From: CAWHPS01 sp963831235 | GTDB lineage: Bacteria; Fibrobacterota; OXYB2-FULL-49-7; JAEUSG01 | Assembly (NCBI GenBank): GCA_963831235.1 | Contig: CAWHPS010000038.1 | Location: 1-64,000, forward strand | Direction: 5' to 3' | DNA length: 64,000 nt | Shown: positions 10,142-17,796 of the stretch, one piece after another | Numbering within the stretch: the first letter of the stretch is position 1 | Layout of the letters: every line of letters starts with the position of its first letter | Made by a program: the position numbers and the translations under genes | The notes under the pieces: generated by a model | The model's database searches: none | What the model was told of the DNA's origin: nothing | The model's input: only the letters and a program-made list of their open reading frames with translations

Positions 10142-12790
10142 CTAATCGTTCTGGTTAACCTGCTCGTTGATTAATGTAATGATATTGCATTTCCCGTAGA
10201 TAGGATTTTTTGCCTGTTCTAATATACATTCATCTAATGCGACAGGATCGAGGAAATAGGCGGTATATGAATTATCTCTTGGCCTAAGATTTACTTTATC
10301 GCGGTGAAGTTTTGGGTCAAAGCGTATGCCTTTATTTCGCTTATTAACTATCTTGGGGTAACCGATACCACGAAGAATACTTCTTATGCGGTTTCGATTC
10401 GGAAATTCTTTATCAAAATATTTATGATATTGCGTTACAATATAGTCATGGAAAAAATGTCCTTTTCCATAATCATTGATTAGTTTTTTTAGTATAATCA
10501 TGGTTTGAACAATTTCATCTGTTTCAAGGATCGCTTTGGAATTCTGAATGCTGTTTATATAATATGTTAATAGGCAATCTTCCGTACCCACGACCTTGGC
10601 AACAGCAAAAAGAGGTTTCCATATTCTATTAATTCCCTTTGAGCTAAAATATTCTAGGTTTCGATAATTTTCGACAATGCTTTGCCAATTTGTCATAATA
10701 AAACTGCATATCATGTCGATTATAATTTGCTTTTCTTCACTTTCAATTGTCCTTAGATAGCGATTTGGCATGTGGTTTAGATTAAAAGAAATGCCATAAG
10801 GTCCTGTATCAATATTATGCGTTAAAAATTGCTTTGCGTGAATTATTTTCGGGCAATAAAAAGTTTCTGTTGCATCTTTTGCAGTTTCTGTCCAATCCTT
10901 AGTATTCCCACGATTTAAATTAAATGAAAGAGTTCCCTTACTGTAGAATATGTTTTCAGGGTCGAGATCTAAGATACTCAGTGTTGCTTGGTATTCTGTT
11001 GCATATTTCAATATGCTATCTTCTGATGGGTTTGTTAACCGTTTTCCATTAAAGCAAAGATTTGTTATGGCTGCGATAATGTCGCGAATATTTTGGTCGG
11101 AATCGCCCTGAAAGATAATAATTGGATGTTCCTCGAATAATTCAAAACAATATGTAGATATTATCCAAGTGAAGAGAATTTCGAAGATTTCCTTTTCATC
11201 TGGTGCAATAATAGTTGTTTCATTAAACAACTTTTTGAGTTTATCTCTAACGTCATTGCATTTTACTTTAGAGCCTGTCCTGTAGGAAATAATTGAATAA
11301 TTACTATTTTTAGGTGAGAAAGTCCATGTTTGAAAGACTTGTGTTCCGTTTGACGGGCTTTTTCGCTCGATAATTTTCTTATAACTAAAATATTTCTTTT
11401 GGTCATCAATACTTTTGGAATTATCAATTATTTTAAACTGATTGCCAATATTAAACCCATATCCAAAAACATTATTTTTTGCAATTTGAAATATGCCGCT
11501 TAGTTTGGGTGTCTTTACAATACTCTTTTGAGCAAGATAATCATTTTCTTTTTTCCGTAAGAAGGTCTCATCAATTTCCCAGAATTCGTTTTCTTGAACA
11601 TTTTTTGAAAAGGCTTTTAAATAATCCGCTGTATTAATATCCAATACCAAACCATTCAGATAACAAACATCATCAGGATTGTCCCCATAAATCAACCCTG
11701 CTTGCCCTAGTTCGTCGCTATGGATACTACTAATATCATTAACTGCTTTGTTGATAGTGTAGTTGATAATTGTTATTAAGTTTGAACGAGTATCCACATC
11801 AATATTTTCAGCAACAGAAAGTTTGTTGTGAGCATCAAATAACACTCGCAACAAACGCGAATAAGATTTGTAGTTTTCTACAAAGAGAAAGTTGTTAACT
11901 ACAGAAATTAAATCATCTACGATACAGTCTTGGATTATAGATGGAAACAAACCTGTTCTTTTATTGATGCATTCTTGATAAATTGGTTTTATGTAAGATA
12001 ATAAATCAGAAGCATATTTTTTACAACATTCAATCGATATACCTATGCAATCCAGAGTATATCCTAGATGGAACAATGTCTCTGTGGTGATTTCATTGTG
12101 ATATTCAGAATATACTTGCTCTAATTGACTTTCATTTAATTGATAAACAGGAGAAGTCCCTATAATATTCTCGCTAAGATTAAAATCTATTCCGAACAAA
12201 TGAACGGACTGCCAAAGCTTAGTAATGTCTTTACTTAGGTCGAGACAGTCGTCAATATTTAGCGTAATGGTTTTTTGAGGAGAAAGGCAATGGTTAAGGA
12301 TGTCTGTCTGTCTGAACATGCAAAATCGTCGAATCTCCAAATTTAATTTGTCGCTTGAGTATTCCAAAAGAAAAACAAATCTTGGGAAAAACCAGGAGCC
12401 AAGTACACCATAATTGGGAAGGTTTATTAATTTGTTTGTCTTTCTCAGCGGGCCTACTATTGCACAATGTCCCAATGGAAAGCATGAAAATGTATTCAAT
12501 TCACCAGGTTGACATCGAACATCTCTTTTTATAAGGGAATGAATATACAACATACATAAAAGATTATCTTTTATGGTGTCTGTAGTTGGTTTCAATTTTG
12601 GTTTAATCAGTCTTCGTGTTGGAAACTCAAGGCCAGGATTTTTCTTTATGTTGCTTGAAAGTGTATTTATCCAATCTTCGAAAAGGACCGTCTTAATTTT
12701 ATTATTAAACAAGAAGCTTTCTTGAAGTAAAAAAGGTTTTCTTGGTCCAAAAGAAACAGGACTATATTTATATGCTATATCAATTTCCAT
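10142..12790 (-). CDS. Large protein with degenerate P-loop ATPase and DUF3631-like C-terminus
   Basis: 882 residues, unknown as a whole. Residues ~560-640 read HPIIIFQGDSDQNIRDIIAA and then EYQATLSILDLDPENIF, which mirrors the Walker A and Walker B segments of phage/plasmid helicase-primase-associated ATPases, but the GxxxxGK[ST] lysine and glycines are missing. The region after ~720 (LLTYYINSIQNSKA, then RSILRGIGYPKI) resembles the DUF3631 tail. The N-terminal ~400 residues match nothing I know. It overlaps the exonuclease gene by 11 bp, so the two are translationally coupled. A role in element replication, or in defence, is inference. Confidence 0.7.
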   Translation of the reverse strand: MEIDIAYKYSPVSFGPRKPFLLQESFLFNNKIKTVLFEDWINTLSSNIKKNPGLEFPTRRLIKPKLKPTTDTIKDNLLCMLYIHSLIKRDVRCQPGELNTFSCFPLGHCAIVGPLRKTNKLINLPNYGVLGSWFFPRFVFLLEYSSDKLNLEIRRFCMFRQTDILNHCLSPQKTITLNIDDCLDLSKDITKLWQSVHLFGIDFNLSENIIGTSPVYQLNESQLEQVYSEYHNEITTETLFHLGYTLDCIGISIECCKKYASDLLSYIKPIYQECINKRTGLFPSIIQDCIVDDLISVVNNFLFVENYKSYSRLLRVLFDAHNKLSVAENIDVDTRSNLITIINYTINKAVNDISSIHSDELGQAGLIYGDNPDDVCYLNGLVLDINTADYLKAFSKNVQENEFWEIDETFLRKKENDYLAQKSIVKTPKLSGIFQIAKNNVFGYGFNIGNQFKIIDNSKSIDDQKKYFSYKKIIERKSPSNGTQVFQTWTFSPKNSNYSIISYRTGSKVKCNDVRDKLKKLFNETTIIAPDEKEIFEILFTWIISTYCFELFEEHPIIIFQGDSDQNIRDIIAAITNLCFNGKRLTNPSEDSILKYATEYQATLSILDLDPENIFYSKGTLSFNLNRGNTKDWTETAKDATETFYCPKIIHAKQFLTHNIDTGPYGISFNLNHMPNRYLRTIESEEKQIIIDMICSFIMTNWQSIVENYRNLEYFSSKGINRIWKPLFAVAKVVGTEDCLLTYYINSIQNSKAILETDEIVQTMIILKKLINDYGKGHFFHDYIVTQYHKYFDKEFPNRNRIRSILRGIGYPKIVNKRNKGIRFDPKLHRDKVNLRPRDNSYTAYFLDPVALDECILEQAKNPIYGKCNIITLINEQVNQND

Positions 12791-13424
12791 AAGAAAAATC
12801 TATTAGGCTTTTGAAAGTAAGGGGATGTCCTTTTTCTGAAAACTCTTTTAGTTGCAAATTAAATATTTCTTTGGTTATCTCACAATCGTAATATGCAGTA
12901 TGTCTAACATTATTGCGTATAGGAATTTCGTAATATTTACATAGCTTGTCAATATCTCTTCCTATAAATATATTTTTACCATGAAGACGTCTGCCAAATT
13001 GCATTGGGTCAAAGACGCTTTTATTGTCTATAGTAGGTAAATCCTTCGCTTCCAATTCCCTATTCAGCCTTTTAACATCAAAAGCCTTATTAAAAACAAT
13101 AGGCATAGAATTAAGCAAATGTTCGTTTAGTTCCTCAATAGTCTCTTCCAAGGTATAGCCGGTATTATGTTTGTGTGGATTCAAATAATACTCATTGCGG
13201 ATCCTTTGATCCGGAATTTCATCAATAAATTGTGGCCGAAAAACATAATCCCGGCTCAATTCATCGATTATTTCATCCCCCTTATACGATATCCAGGCGA
13301 TATTCCAGAACTGATCTTTGTGTAATCCAGTTGTCTCTGTGTCAATGAACAAGAGCCTTATGTCTGACAATGGGGTATCTGGCGGAAATAGGTCTGTATT
13401 GAACTTGATTTTCTTGGTTTTCAT
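12780..13424 (-). CDS. DEDDh 3'-5' exonuclease (DnaQ/ExoX-like)
   Basis: 214 residues. Exonuclease motifs are in order: LLFIDTETTGLHKDQFWNIA (ExoI, DxE, residues ~30-36), NKAFDVKRL (ExoII Asp) and HTAYYDCEIT (ExoIII His and Asp, typed h). This is the DnaQ/RNase T-like fold that removes nucleotides from 3' ends using two metals. It is a single domain, without polymerase fusion. It is the first of a coupled pair with the large degenerate-ATPase protein (11-bp overlap). The start at 13424 has a weak ribosome binding site and lies within the small ORF upstream. Confidence 0.88.
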   Translation of the reverse strand: MKTKKIKFNTDLFPPDTPLSDIRLLFIDTETTGLHKDQFWNIAWISYKGDEIIDELSRDYVFRPQFIDEIPDQRIRNEYYLNPHKHNTGYTLEETIEELNEHLLNSMPIVFNKAFDVKRLNRELEAKDLPTIDNKSVFDPMQFGRRLHGKNIFIGRDIDKLCKYYEIPIRNNVRHTAYYDCEITKEIFNLQLKEFSEKGHPLTFKSLIDFSYGN

Positions 13425-13545
13425 CTACGCCAAAATATAATTCTTCCGTCTTATTTATAACCATTTTAATATTGCCGTTTTTGTCTGGAACGGCCAAACC
13501 AGATATACTTTGCTTTTTGTCTAGCTTATTGAAATCGATAAGCAT
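13342..13545 (-). CDS. Small ORF overlapping the exonuclease start
   Basis: 67 codons; the first ~45 (LDKKQSISGLAVPDKNGNIK, then EELYFGVDENQEN) look natural, the last ~20 overlap the exonuclease start and do not. It has no strong ribosome binding site. It may be a short upstream gene coupled to the exonuclease, or the real product may end differently. Unrecognised. Confidence 0.3.
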   Translation of the reverse strand: MLIDFNKLDKKQSISGLAVPDKNGNIKMVINKTEELYFGVDENQENQVQYRPISARYPIVRHKALVH

Positions 13546-13582
13546 TCGTTAAGTTTATGTTGACGAAAGCAACTCATTTCAT

Positions 13583-14005
13583 TTACACATCTTTAATAGG
13601 CTTAACATGTCCGATTATGGTATGGCCATTTTCTCCATAAATCCAAGTAAACCCCTTTTCAATTTCAGACTTCGCTTCCTGATTATAAAACAATTTAATT
13701 TCACTGGGGTCGCAATTTTCTTTTGCGTTATGTTCTCTCCCAAGAATCCACATCAGAGAATGAACTTCACCCCAGATTTTTGGCAGGCATCCCGCTAATT
13801 CTATGGGGTTTCCATGCAATTCTTCATAGTGTTTTTCAATTCTTTCTGCCCTCGCCCTGTCACGGTCAATTTCCCATGCCTCATAATTAGTGTCCCCAAC
13901 AATATCACCGTTTTCTTCTAAGTTCTTGAAATTTTTGTACCAAATTAAGTCATAACGCTCTTTGATTACCGCTTTAATTTCTGATGAACTTCTTTGCACT
14001 TCCAT
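13583..14005 (-). CDS. Unknown tandem paralogue A
   Basis: 140 residues. It shares EIKAVIKERYDLIWYKNF, an R-A-R-x-E-R-I-E segment, and a P-K-x-x-G-E-x-x-x-L-x-W-x-L-G-R box with the genes at 14481-14951 and, for the last box only, 14130-14423. The start is preceded by AAAGGAGG. A palindrome, TTATGCA-TTG-TGCATAA, lies 33-49 bases upstream. The fold looks helical and acidic, soluble, without known motifs. Three divergent copies in a row inside a mobile element suggest an element-specific function that I cannot name. Confidence 0.7.
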   Translation of the reverse strand: MEVQRSSSEIKAVIKERYDLIWYKNFKNLEENGDIVGDTNYEAWEIDRDRARAERIEKHYEELHGNPIELAGCLPKIWGEVHSLMWILGREHNAKENCDPSEIKLFYNQEAKSEIEKGFTWIYGENGHTIIGHVKPIKDV

Positions 14006-14037
14006 TTGCCCCTCCTTTAATAATTGTTTTAATAAGA

Positions 14038-14054
14038 TTATGCATTGTGCATAA
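14038..14054. promoter_or_regulatory. Palindrome upstream of paralogue A
   Basis: TTATGCA and TGCATAA flank a 3-base centre, 33 bases before the start codon. The minus-strand half contains CATAAT, a usable -10. Equivalent motifs stand before paralogues B and C at the same distance. Confidence 0.55.
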
Positions 14055-14129
14055 GTATTTTAAATAATCACGGGTTTGTTTTCTGAATTTGTTGACGTTA
14101 TTGATAAGTCCAATATCACAATGCCTATT

Positions 14130-14423
14130 TTAGGTATCAAGGAAACCCCATTCTTCACCCAGAATCCATCGAAGTGCGGATAATTCCCCCTCGATATGAG
14201 AAACCGTAAGATGATCATACCAAGAGGGAATGGTTTTATAGTGCCCATTTTTAACTCTTTCCATTAAAGCATCACCGGCTTCAATATGAGCGAGTACATC
14301 CTGGTCTGGTCCTGGTGGCAGTGTTTTCTTTCTGGAAAAATAAATGTCTCTGAAAAAAGAAACTGCGTTAAAGCGGTCGTCTTCTGCTTCTTGAAGCTGC
14401 TTCTGACTTTTATCTCTTGGCAC
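14130..14423 (-). CDS. Unknown tandem paralogue B (divergent)
   Basis: 97 residues from a GTG start with AAAGGAGGG six bases upstream. Only the C-terminal box, SHIEGELSALRWILGEEW, matches paralogues A and C (GE-x-x-AL-x-W-x-LG); the N-terminal part is unrelated and charged. The 5' region is nearly identical to that of paralogue A, including AAAACAAT and half of the palindrome (14456-14467). Function unknown. Confidence 0.65.
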   Translation of the reverse strand: MPRDKSQKQLQEAEDDRFNAVSFFRDIYFSRKKTLPPGPDQDVLAHIEAGDALMERVKNGHYKTIPSWYDHLTVSHIEGELSALRWILGEEWGFLDT

Positions 14424-14455
14424 TTGACCCTCCTTTAATTATTGTTTTAATAAGA

Positions 14456-14467
14456 TTATGCATTGGG
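14456..14467. promoter_or_regulatory. Half-palindrome upstream of paralogue B
   Basis: TTATGCATTG is retained at the same distance from the start as in copy A, while the second arm has decayed to GGATTAACC. The rest of the upstream sequence matches copy A almost base for base. Confidence 0.45.
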
Positions 14468-14480
14468 ATTAACCCTGAGG

Positions 14481-14951
14481 CTAAATGCATGTTTCACATT
14501 TAGAATTATCATCCTTTTCTAGCGGGAACATATCGACGGTAAGGATATCAGAATCCTTGCCCAACATTATGAGAGAATCGCCCTCTGGGAAAATCCAGGA
14601 AATGTTCACTTCTGTTTCTGTCTCAGTTTGAACTTCTTGTTCGTAAAACGATATTATCTCAAAAGCCGAAGTGTTTTCTGCTGCATCCCATTTTCTGCCA
14701 AGCATCCAGAATAGTGCATTAATTTCACCGTTCAATTTTGGCATACATGCTGCAAAATCAATTGATCTCCCATGTTTTCTTTCATAGTTTCTCTCTATTC
14801 GTTCTACTCTGGCTCTAGCTAAATCAACATTCTTATTCCTTTTGGTAATAAATCCTTGCCCATCGAGTCCTTTGAATAATCTGCACCATATCAAGTCATA
14901 GCGTTCCTTGATTTCTGCTCGGATGTCTGTTATGCTTCTGTTTTCTGACAT
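14481..14951 (-). CDS. Unknown tandem paralogue C
   Basis: 156 residues. It aligns along its length with paralogue A: DIRAEIKERYDLIWCRLFK, DLARARVERIERNYERKHGR, MPKLNGEINALFWMLGRKWD. It has an added acidic C-terminal tail with a CETC pair. The start is preceded by AGAGGAG. The palindrome TATGCAC-C-GTGCATA lies 36-50 bases upstream. Unknown function; it is first of the three genes in transcription order. Confidence 0.7.
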   Translation of the reverse strand: MSENRSITDIRAEIKERYDLIWCRLFKGLDGQGFITKRNKNVDLARARVERIERNYERKHGRSIDFAACMPKLNGEINALFWMLGRKWDAAENTSAFEIISFYEQEVQTETETEVNISWIFPEGDSLIMLGKDSDILTVDMFPLEKDDNSKCETCI

Positions 14952-14986
14952 GTTTTCTCCTCTTTAGTTATTGTTTTGCTGCAAGC

Positions 14987-15001
14987 TATGCACCGTGCAT
15001 A
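14987..15001. promoter_or_regulatory. Palindrome upstream of paralogue C
   Basis: A perfect palindrome, TATGCAC-C-GTGCATA, at the same spacing from the start codon as the motif before paralogue A. Three copies of a conserved 5' region argue for common regulation, possibly by a product of the element. Confidence 0.55.
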
Positions 15002-15192
15002 AGTTATTGCGAAATGCTGTCGGTCTTTCTCCTTGAATTTACCTGCCTGCCTAACAAGTGTCCATGTCCCCTCCTTACTCAATTCGGTTCTGACAATCCA
15101 ATCTATAACACAAAAAACCCTATCACTGCATTGGCCTATAGATGCCTTCCGAGTATTGTCTATCCATTTAAAAAAAAAGGATATCCCGACAT

Positions 15193-15360
15193 TTATATTT
15201 TGTTTCTAACCTGTGAGCCCACCCGGGTTTGCTTAACAATTGCCTTGTTTGAGCCCAGCCGTCCTTCTTGTTCAAGCATCTTGAGCCGGAGGTACCAGAC
15301 TAACTCTGATTTTTCATTTTCCGCGTTTTTGATTTGTTTCAGACTTCTGATTTTGAACAC
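15193..15360 (-). CDS. Small basic hypothetical protein
   Basis: 55 residues from a GTG start with AAAAAGGAG six bases upstream: FKIRSLKQIKNAENEKSELV, then WYLRLKMLEQEGRLGSNKAI. It is helical and basic, of the kind common between phage replication genes. It is co-directional with its neighbours in the leftward arm. No family recognised. Confidence 0.55.
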   Translation of the reverse strand: MFKIRSLKQIKNAENEKSELVWYLRLKMLEQEGRLGSNKAIVKQTRVGSQVRNKI

Positions 15361-15452
15361 GCTGACTCCTTTTTAGTTTTGATCGTGCTACCCCGTGTAA
15401 ATACGATTTAAAATCGATTATAATAACCAGGGGGCTATCTTACCCTTCTTTT

Positions 15453-15722
15453 TTAATTATCCTCGGTTTTAGACGGGGTTTCCCTAATAATCTCTTGGGC
15501 TGTTTTGGAAGCGTGCATTGCCTTCAATCTCTCTTTTCCCTTTTTATAAGCCTCTTCCTGTTTTGGACTAACTTTAGTATCTCGGTTTGCCTTTCTGTTT
15601 CGAAAAGGAAAAAGGGGACATTCAGGGGCTGTACATCCCTCGACTAACTTTACTTGATTACCCATACAGTAAACACAAAATGCTCGAATAGCCTTAATTG
15701 GGGTTTTTTGCTTTATTTCCAT
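15453..15722 (-). CDS. Small cysteine-cluster phage/plasmid protein
   Basis: 89 residues. The N-terminal KAIRAFCVYCMGNQVKLVEG followed by CTAPECPLFPFR is a four-cysteine (CxxC...CxxxxC) zinc-ribbon-like unit of a type I have seen in many phage and mobile-element replication regions; function not established. The rest is a lysine-rich helix. It lies 46 bp downstream of the winged-helix replication-type gene, in the same direction. Confidence 0.7.
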   Translation of the reverse strand: MEIKQKTPIKAIRAFCVYCMGNQVKLVEGCTAPECPLFPFRNRKANRDTKVSPKQEEAYKKGKERLKAMHASKTAQEIIRETPSKTEDN

Positions 15723-15758
15723 AATTCTTTCCTTGGGTTAATTTTATTTACATACAAC

Positions 15759-15773
15759 GCGGACTTACTAACT
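15759..15773. repeat. 15-bp inverted repeat, left copy
   Basis: GCGGACTTACTAACT occurs here and as its reverse complement at 20797-20811, bracketing the central replication-type region. It overlaps the stop codon of the winged-helix gene. Related ACTAACTTAC units lie at 17320-17347. Confidence 0.5.
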
Positions 15774-17246
15774 TTCCGGCTTCCATTCTTTTTTCGAATA
15801 TTCCGTGTAATCGGTTTCATCGGTTTTAGTCTTTAAGATTTCATCCAGCACATCCTTTTGAAACACATAGTCCAGACTAACTTCGTTTGGTTCCACCATA
15901 TTCTTGACTATGTAATTCTCCAGACGGACAAGAAAGTAGGTATCGGGTTTATTTAATCCGTTATTTCTAATTGTTTCAACAATGTCATCAGTTAGTTTAT
16001 TCTTGGGGTTATTTTCGTATTGGTCTGTTATTTCGAATTCGGGTAGATGACGTTCTTTCCAGTCAGTGATGAATTCCTCGATTTCTTCACCAAGGATTAG
16101 TTCCTGATGGTATCGTCCGATAAAATTAATGTTTCTATTTTTTACTTCCACGAATTCTTCTGGATAATTGGCGGCCATTCCTGTTAATCCATTATGCGTA
16201 ACTGGATATTTGTTGCAGAAATGACGAATGATACGGGTATTAACTAACATTCTTTGAAATTCTGTTAAATCTTTCTCTCTGAATTCTTGCAGGCGGAGGT
16301 CTGCATCGGGTAGAGAAGGTAATTCTCTATCTATGGTATCATCAGAATCATCCCCTTCTTCTTGGTATCGTTCTTCGTCTTCTTCATCCCATTCATCATC
16401 AGAATCATCAAGACCGCTTCCAAGCGGGCTATTGGGATACCCATCTATGGTAGGGGATATTTCAGAATTGTTACTATGGGTAGGCTTATTAAAATCTGTA
16501 TCTATGTTATCACCAGATACATCGTATTCTTCATCAGAATCATGAGTAACATAAATCCAGTCATCCACAGATACCTGAATATCATTATCATTAAAATCAT
16601 AAGGACCTTCAGGTTCATTATTATCACTATCTATAGATAAAGAAGAATTCTCAGAATCTTTACTATATGGGTCATCTTTAATATCTGGCTCAGAGTCTTT
16701 TGATATATATATATCTTTATTATTATAAGAATTACATTCTTCTTTAATATTACATTCTTCTTTTATATGCCTGCATCCCTGGCTCACAGCATTGCCGTTC
16801 TCCAATGGTAAAAGTGGGCTCACAGGGTGGGCTCGCACTTTCATGTCTGATGGGTTAAGGTATGGCTCCGCTGAATAATCGGACTCATAGTGAAGGATGA
16901 TGAATCTTTGTTTTGAGTTTCCATTAGTTATGACCTCTATGAGCCCATACTTTATTAGCCTCTCTACAGTCCGTCTGAGCCCACCTTCGGATTTGTGAAT
17001 CCCAAGTTTTTTCATTATTTTAAATAATGTTCTTCGAGAAGCAATAAACTCCCCAACACCCACTGTCACATTGTTTTTCCCATCCTTAAAAGGCTGTTCT
17101 TTAAATCGTGCTTCCATACATAGATAGTCGTAAAAATTCTTATCGTGGATTTGTAGCATAGTGAATCGTGAATTCTTTTGTTTGGTCTGAACCAGCTTGA
17201 GAATATTTTCTTCTGTTACCCGTGATTTTTTGTAGAACCCTTTCAT
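15768..17246 (-). CDS. Winged-helix replication-initiator-like protein with acidic linker
   Basis: The start at 17246 follows GTGAGGATAAC; 492 residues. The first ~125 residues look like a winged-helix domain (GVGEFIASRRTLFKIMKKLG, GGLRRTVERLIKYGLIEVIT), as in phage and plasmid replication initiators and DnaD-like proteins. Residues ~190-330 form a very acidic, Asp/Ser-rich, low-complexity linker, followed by a helical C-terminal region. It lies directly left of the divergent centre and downstream of ACTAACTTAC repeats, which suits an initiator or a regulator of the element. The replication role is inferred from the fold and position only. Confidence 0.6.
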   Translation of the reverse strand: MKGFYKKSRVTEENILKLVQTKQKNSRFTMLQIHDKNFYDYLCMEARFKEQPFKDGKNNVTVGVGEFIASRRTLFKIMKKLGIHKSEGGLRRTVERLIKYGLIEVITNGNSKQRFIILHYESDYSAEPYLNPSDMKVRAHPVSPLLPLENGNAVSQGCRHIKEECNIKEECNSYNNKDIYISKDSEPDIKDDPYSKDSENSSLSIDSDNNEPEGPYDFNDNDIQVSVDDWIYVTHDSDEEYDVSGDNIDTDFNKPTHSNNSEISPTIDGYPNSPLGSGLDDSDDEWDEEDEERYQEEGDDSDDTIDRELPSLPDADLRLQEFREKDLTEFQRMLVNTRIIRHFCNKYPVTHNGLTGMAANYPEEFVEVKNRNINFIGRYHQELILGEEIEEFITDWKERHLPEFEITDQYENNPKNKLTDDIVETIRNNGLNKPDTYFLVRLENYIVKNMVEPNEVSLDYVFQKDVLDEILKTKTDETDYTEYSKKEWKPES

Positions 17247-17319
17247 TGTTATCCTCACTATTTTGTATTTGAGTCTATCTGATTTATGCCTTTTGATTCT
17301 TGTCTTATCACAGAATGAA

Positions 17320-17362
17320 ACTAACTTACTATTTGTGACTAACTTACCCTTAACGAGTTAGT
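17320..17362. repeat. ACTAACTTAC direct repeats at the element centre
   Basis: ACTAACTTAC at 17320-17329 and 17338-17347 (18-bp spacing), then AGTTAGT in inverse orientation at 17356-17362. The sequence lies between the winged-helix gene and the small gene upstream of it. It could be an operator or a short iteron set. Confidence 0.5.
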
Positions 17363-17393
17363 TCTGGACTCATATAACCTTGAAGTCGGCCAA

Positions 17394-17516
17394 CTATAAA
17401 TCCTCCGGTTGTAATGCTCCATAAGTAATCAGGTCTTCATAGTAGGTACGTTCCGCCAACTGGATATCAAAGTCATCGTTGACATCCTTGGTTTGTTCTT
17501 TAAGTCTATCTGGCAT
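17394..17516 (-). CDS. Small acidic hypothetical protein
   Basis: 40 residues (MPDRLKEQTKDVNDDFDIQL, then AERTYYEDLITYGALQPEDL) from an ATG preceded by TAGGAGGAAATATA, a very good ribosome binding site. It is the first leftward gene from the divergent centre; the 200 bp to the next rightward gene show only AT-rich promoter-like DNA. No family recognised. Confidence 0.6.
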   Translation of the reverse strand: MPDRLKEQTKDVNDDFDIQLAERTYYEDLITYGALQPEDL

Positions 17517-17796
17517 TTATATTTCCTCCTATAATTTTCTTATACTGTCCTAATTCTCAAAAATATTTTATAATTTATTTCTCAAACCCAATTTCCCTTA
17601 AACCTCGGATTTCCTTTAGCATTTTCCAAATCATCCAATTTGATCTAGGTAGTGGTTTAATTACAGTAAATCCGGTTCAATATATCCACGGTACCGGATA
17701 GGTTCCAAAACTCAAATCTGGAGGTGTCTCATGCAAAAGCAACAAGCCCAAAGTGTTCCTGTTTCTAAACAATCAAACTCAAAAGGAGGAATCGCA

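Noticed and set aside
16333..16640. Plus-strand open frames rich in Ser or Ile across the replication-type gene
   Set aside because: They are the complement of the Asp/Ser-rich acidic linker of the minus-strand gene.
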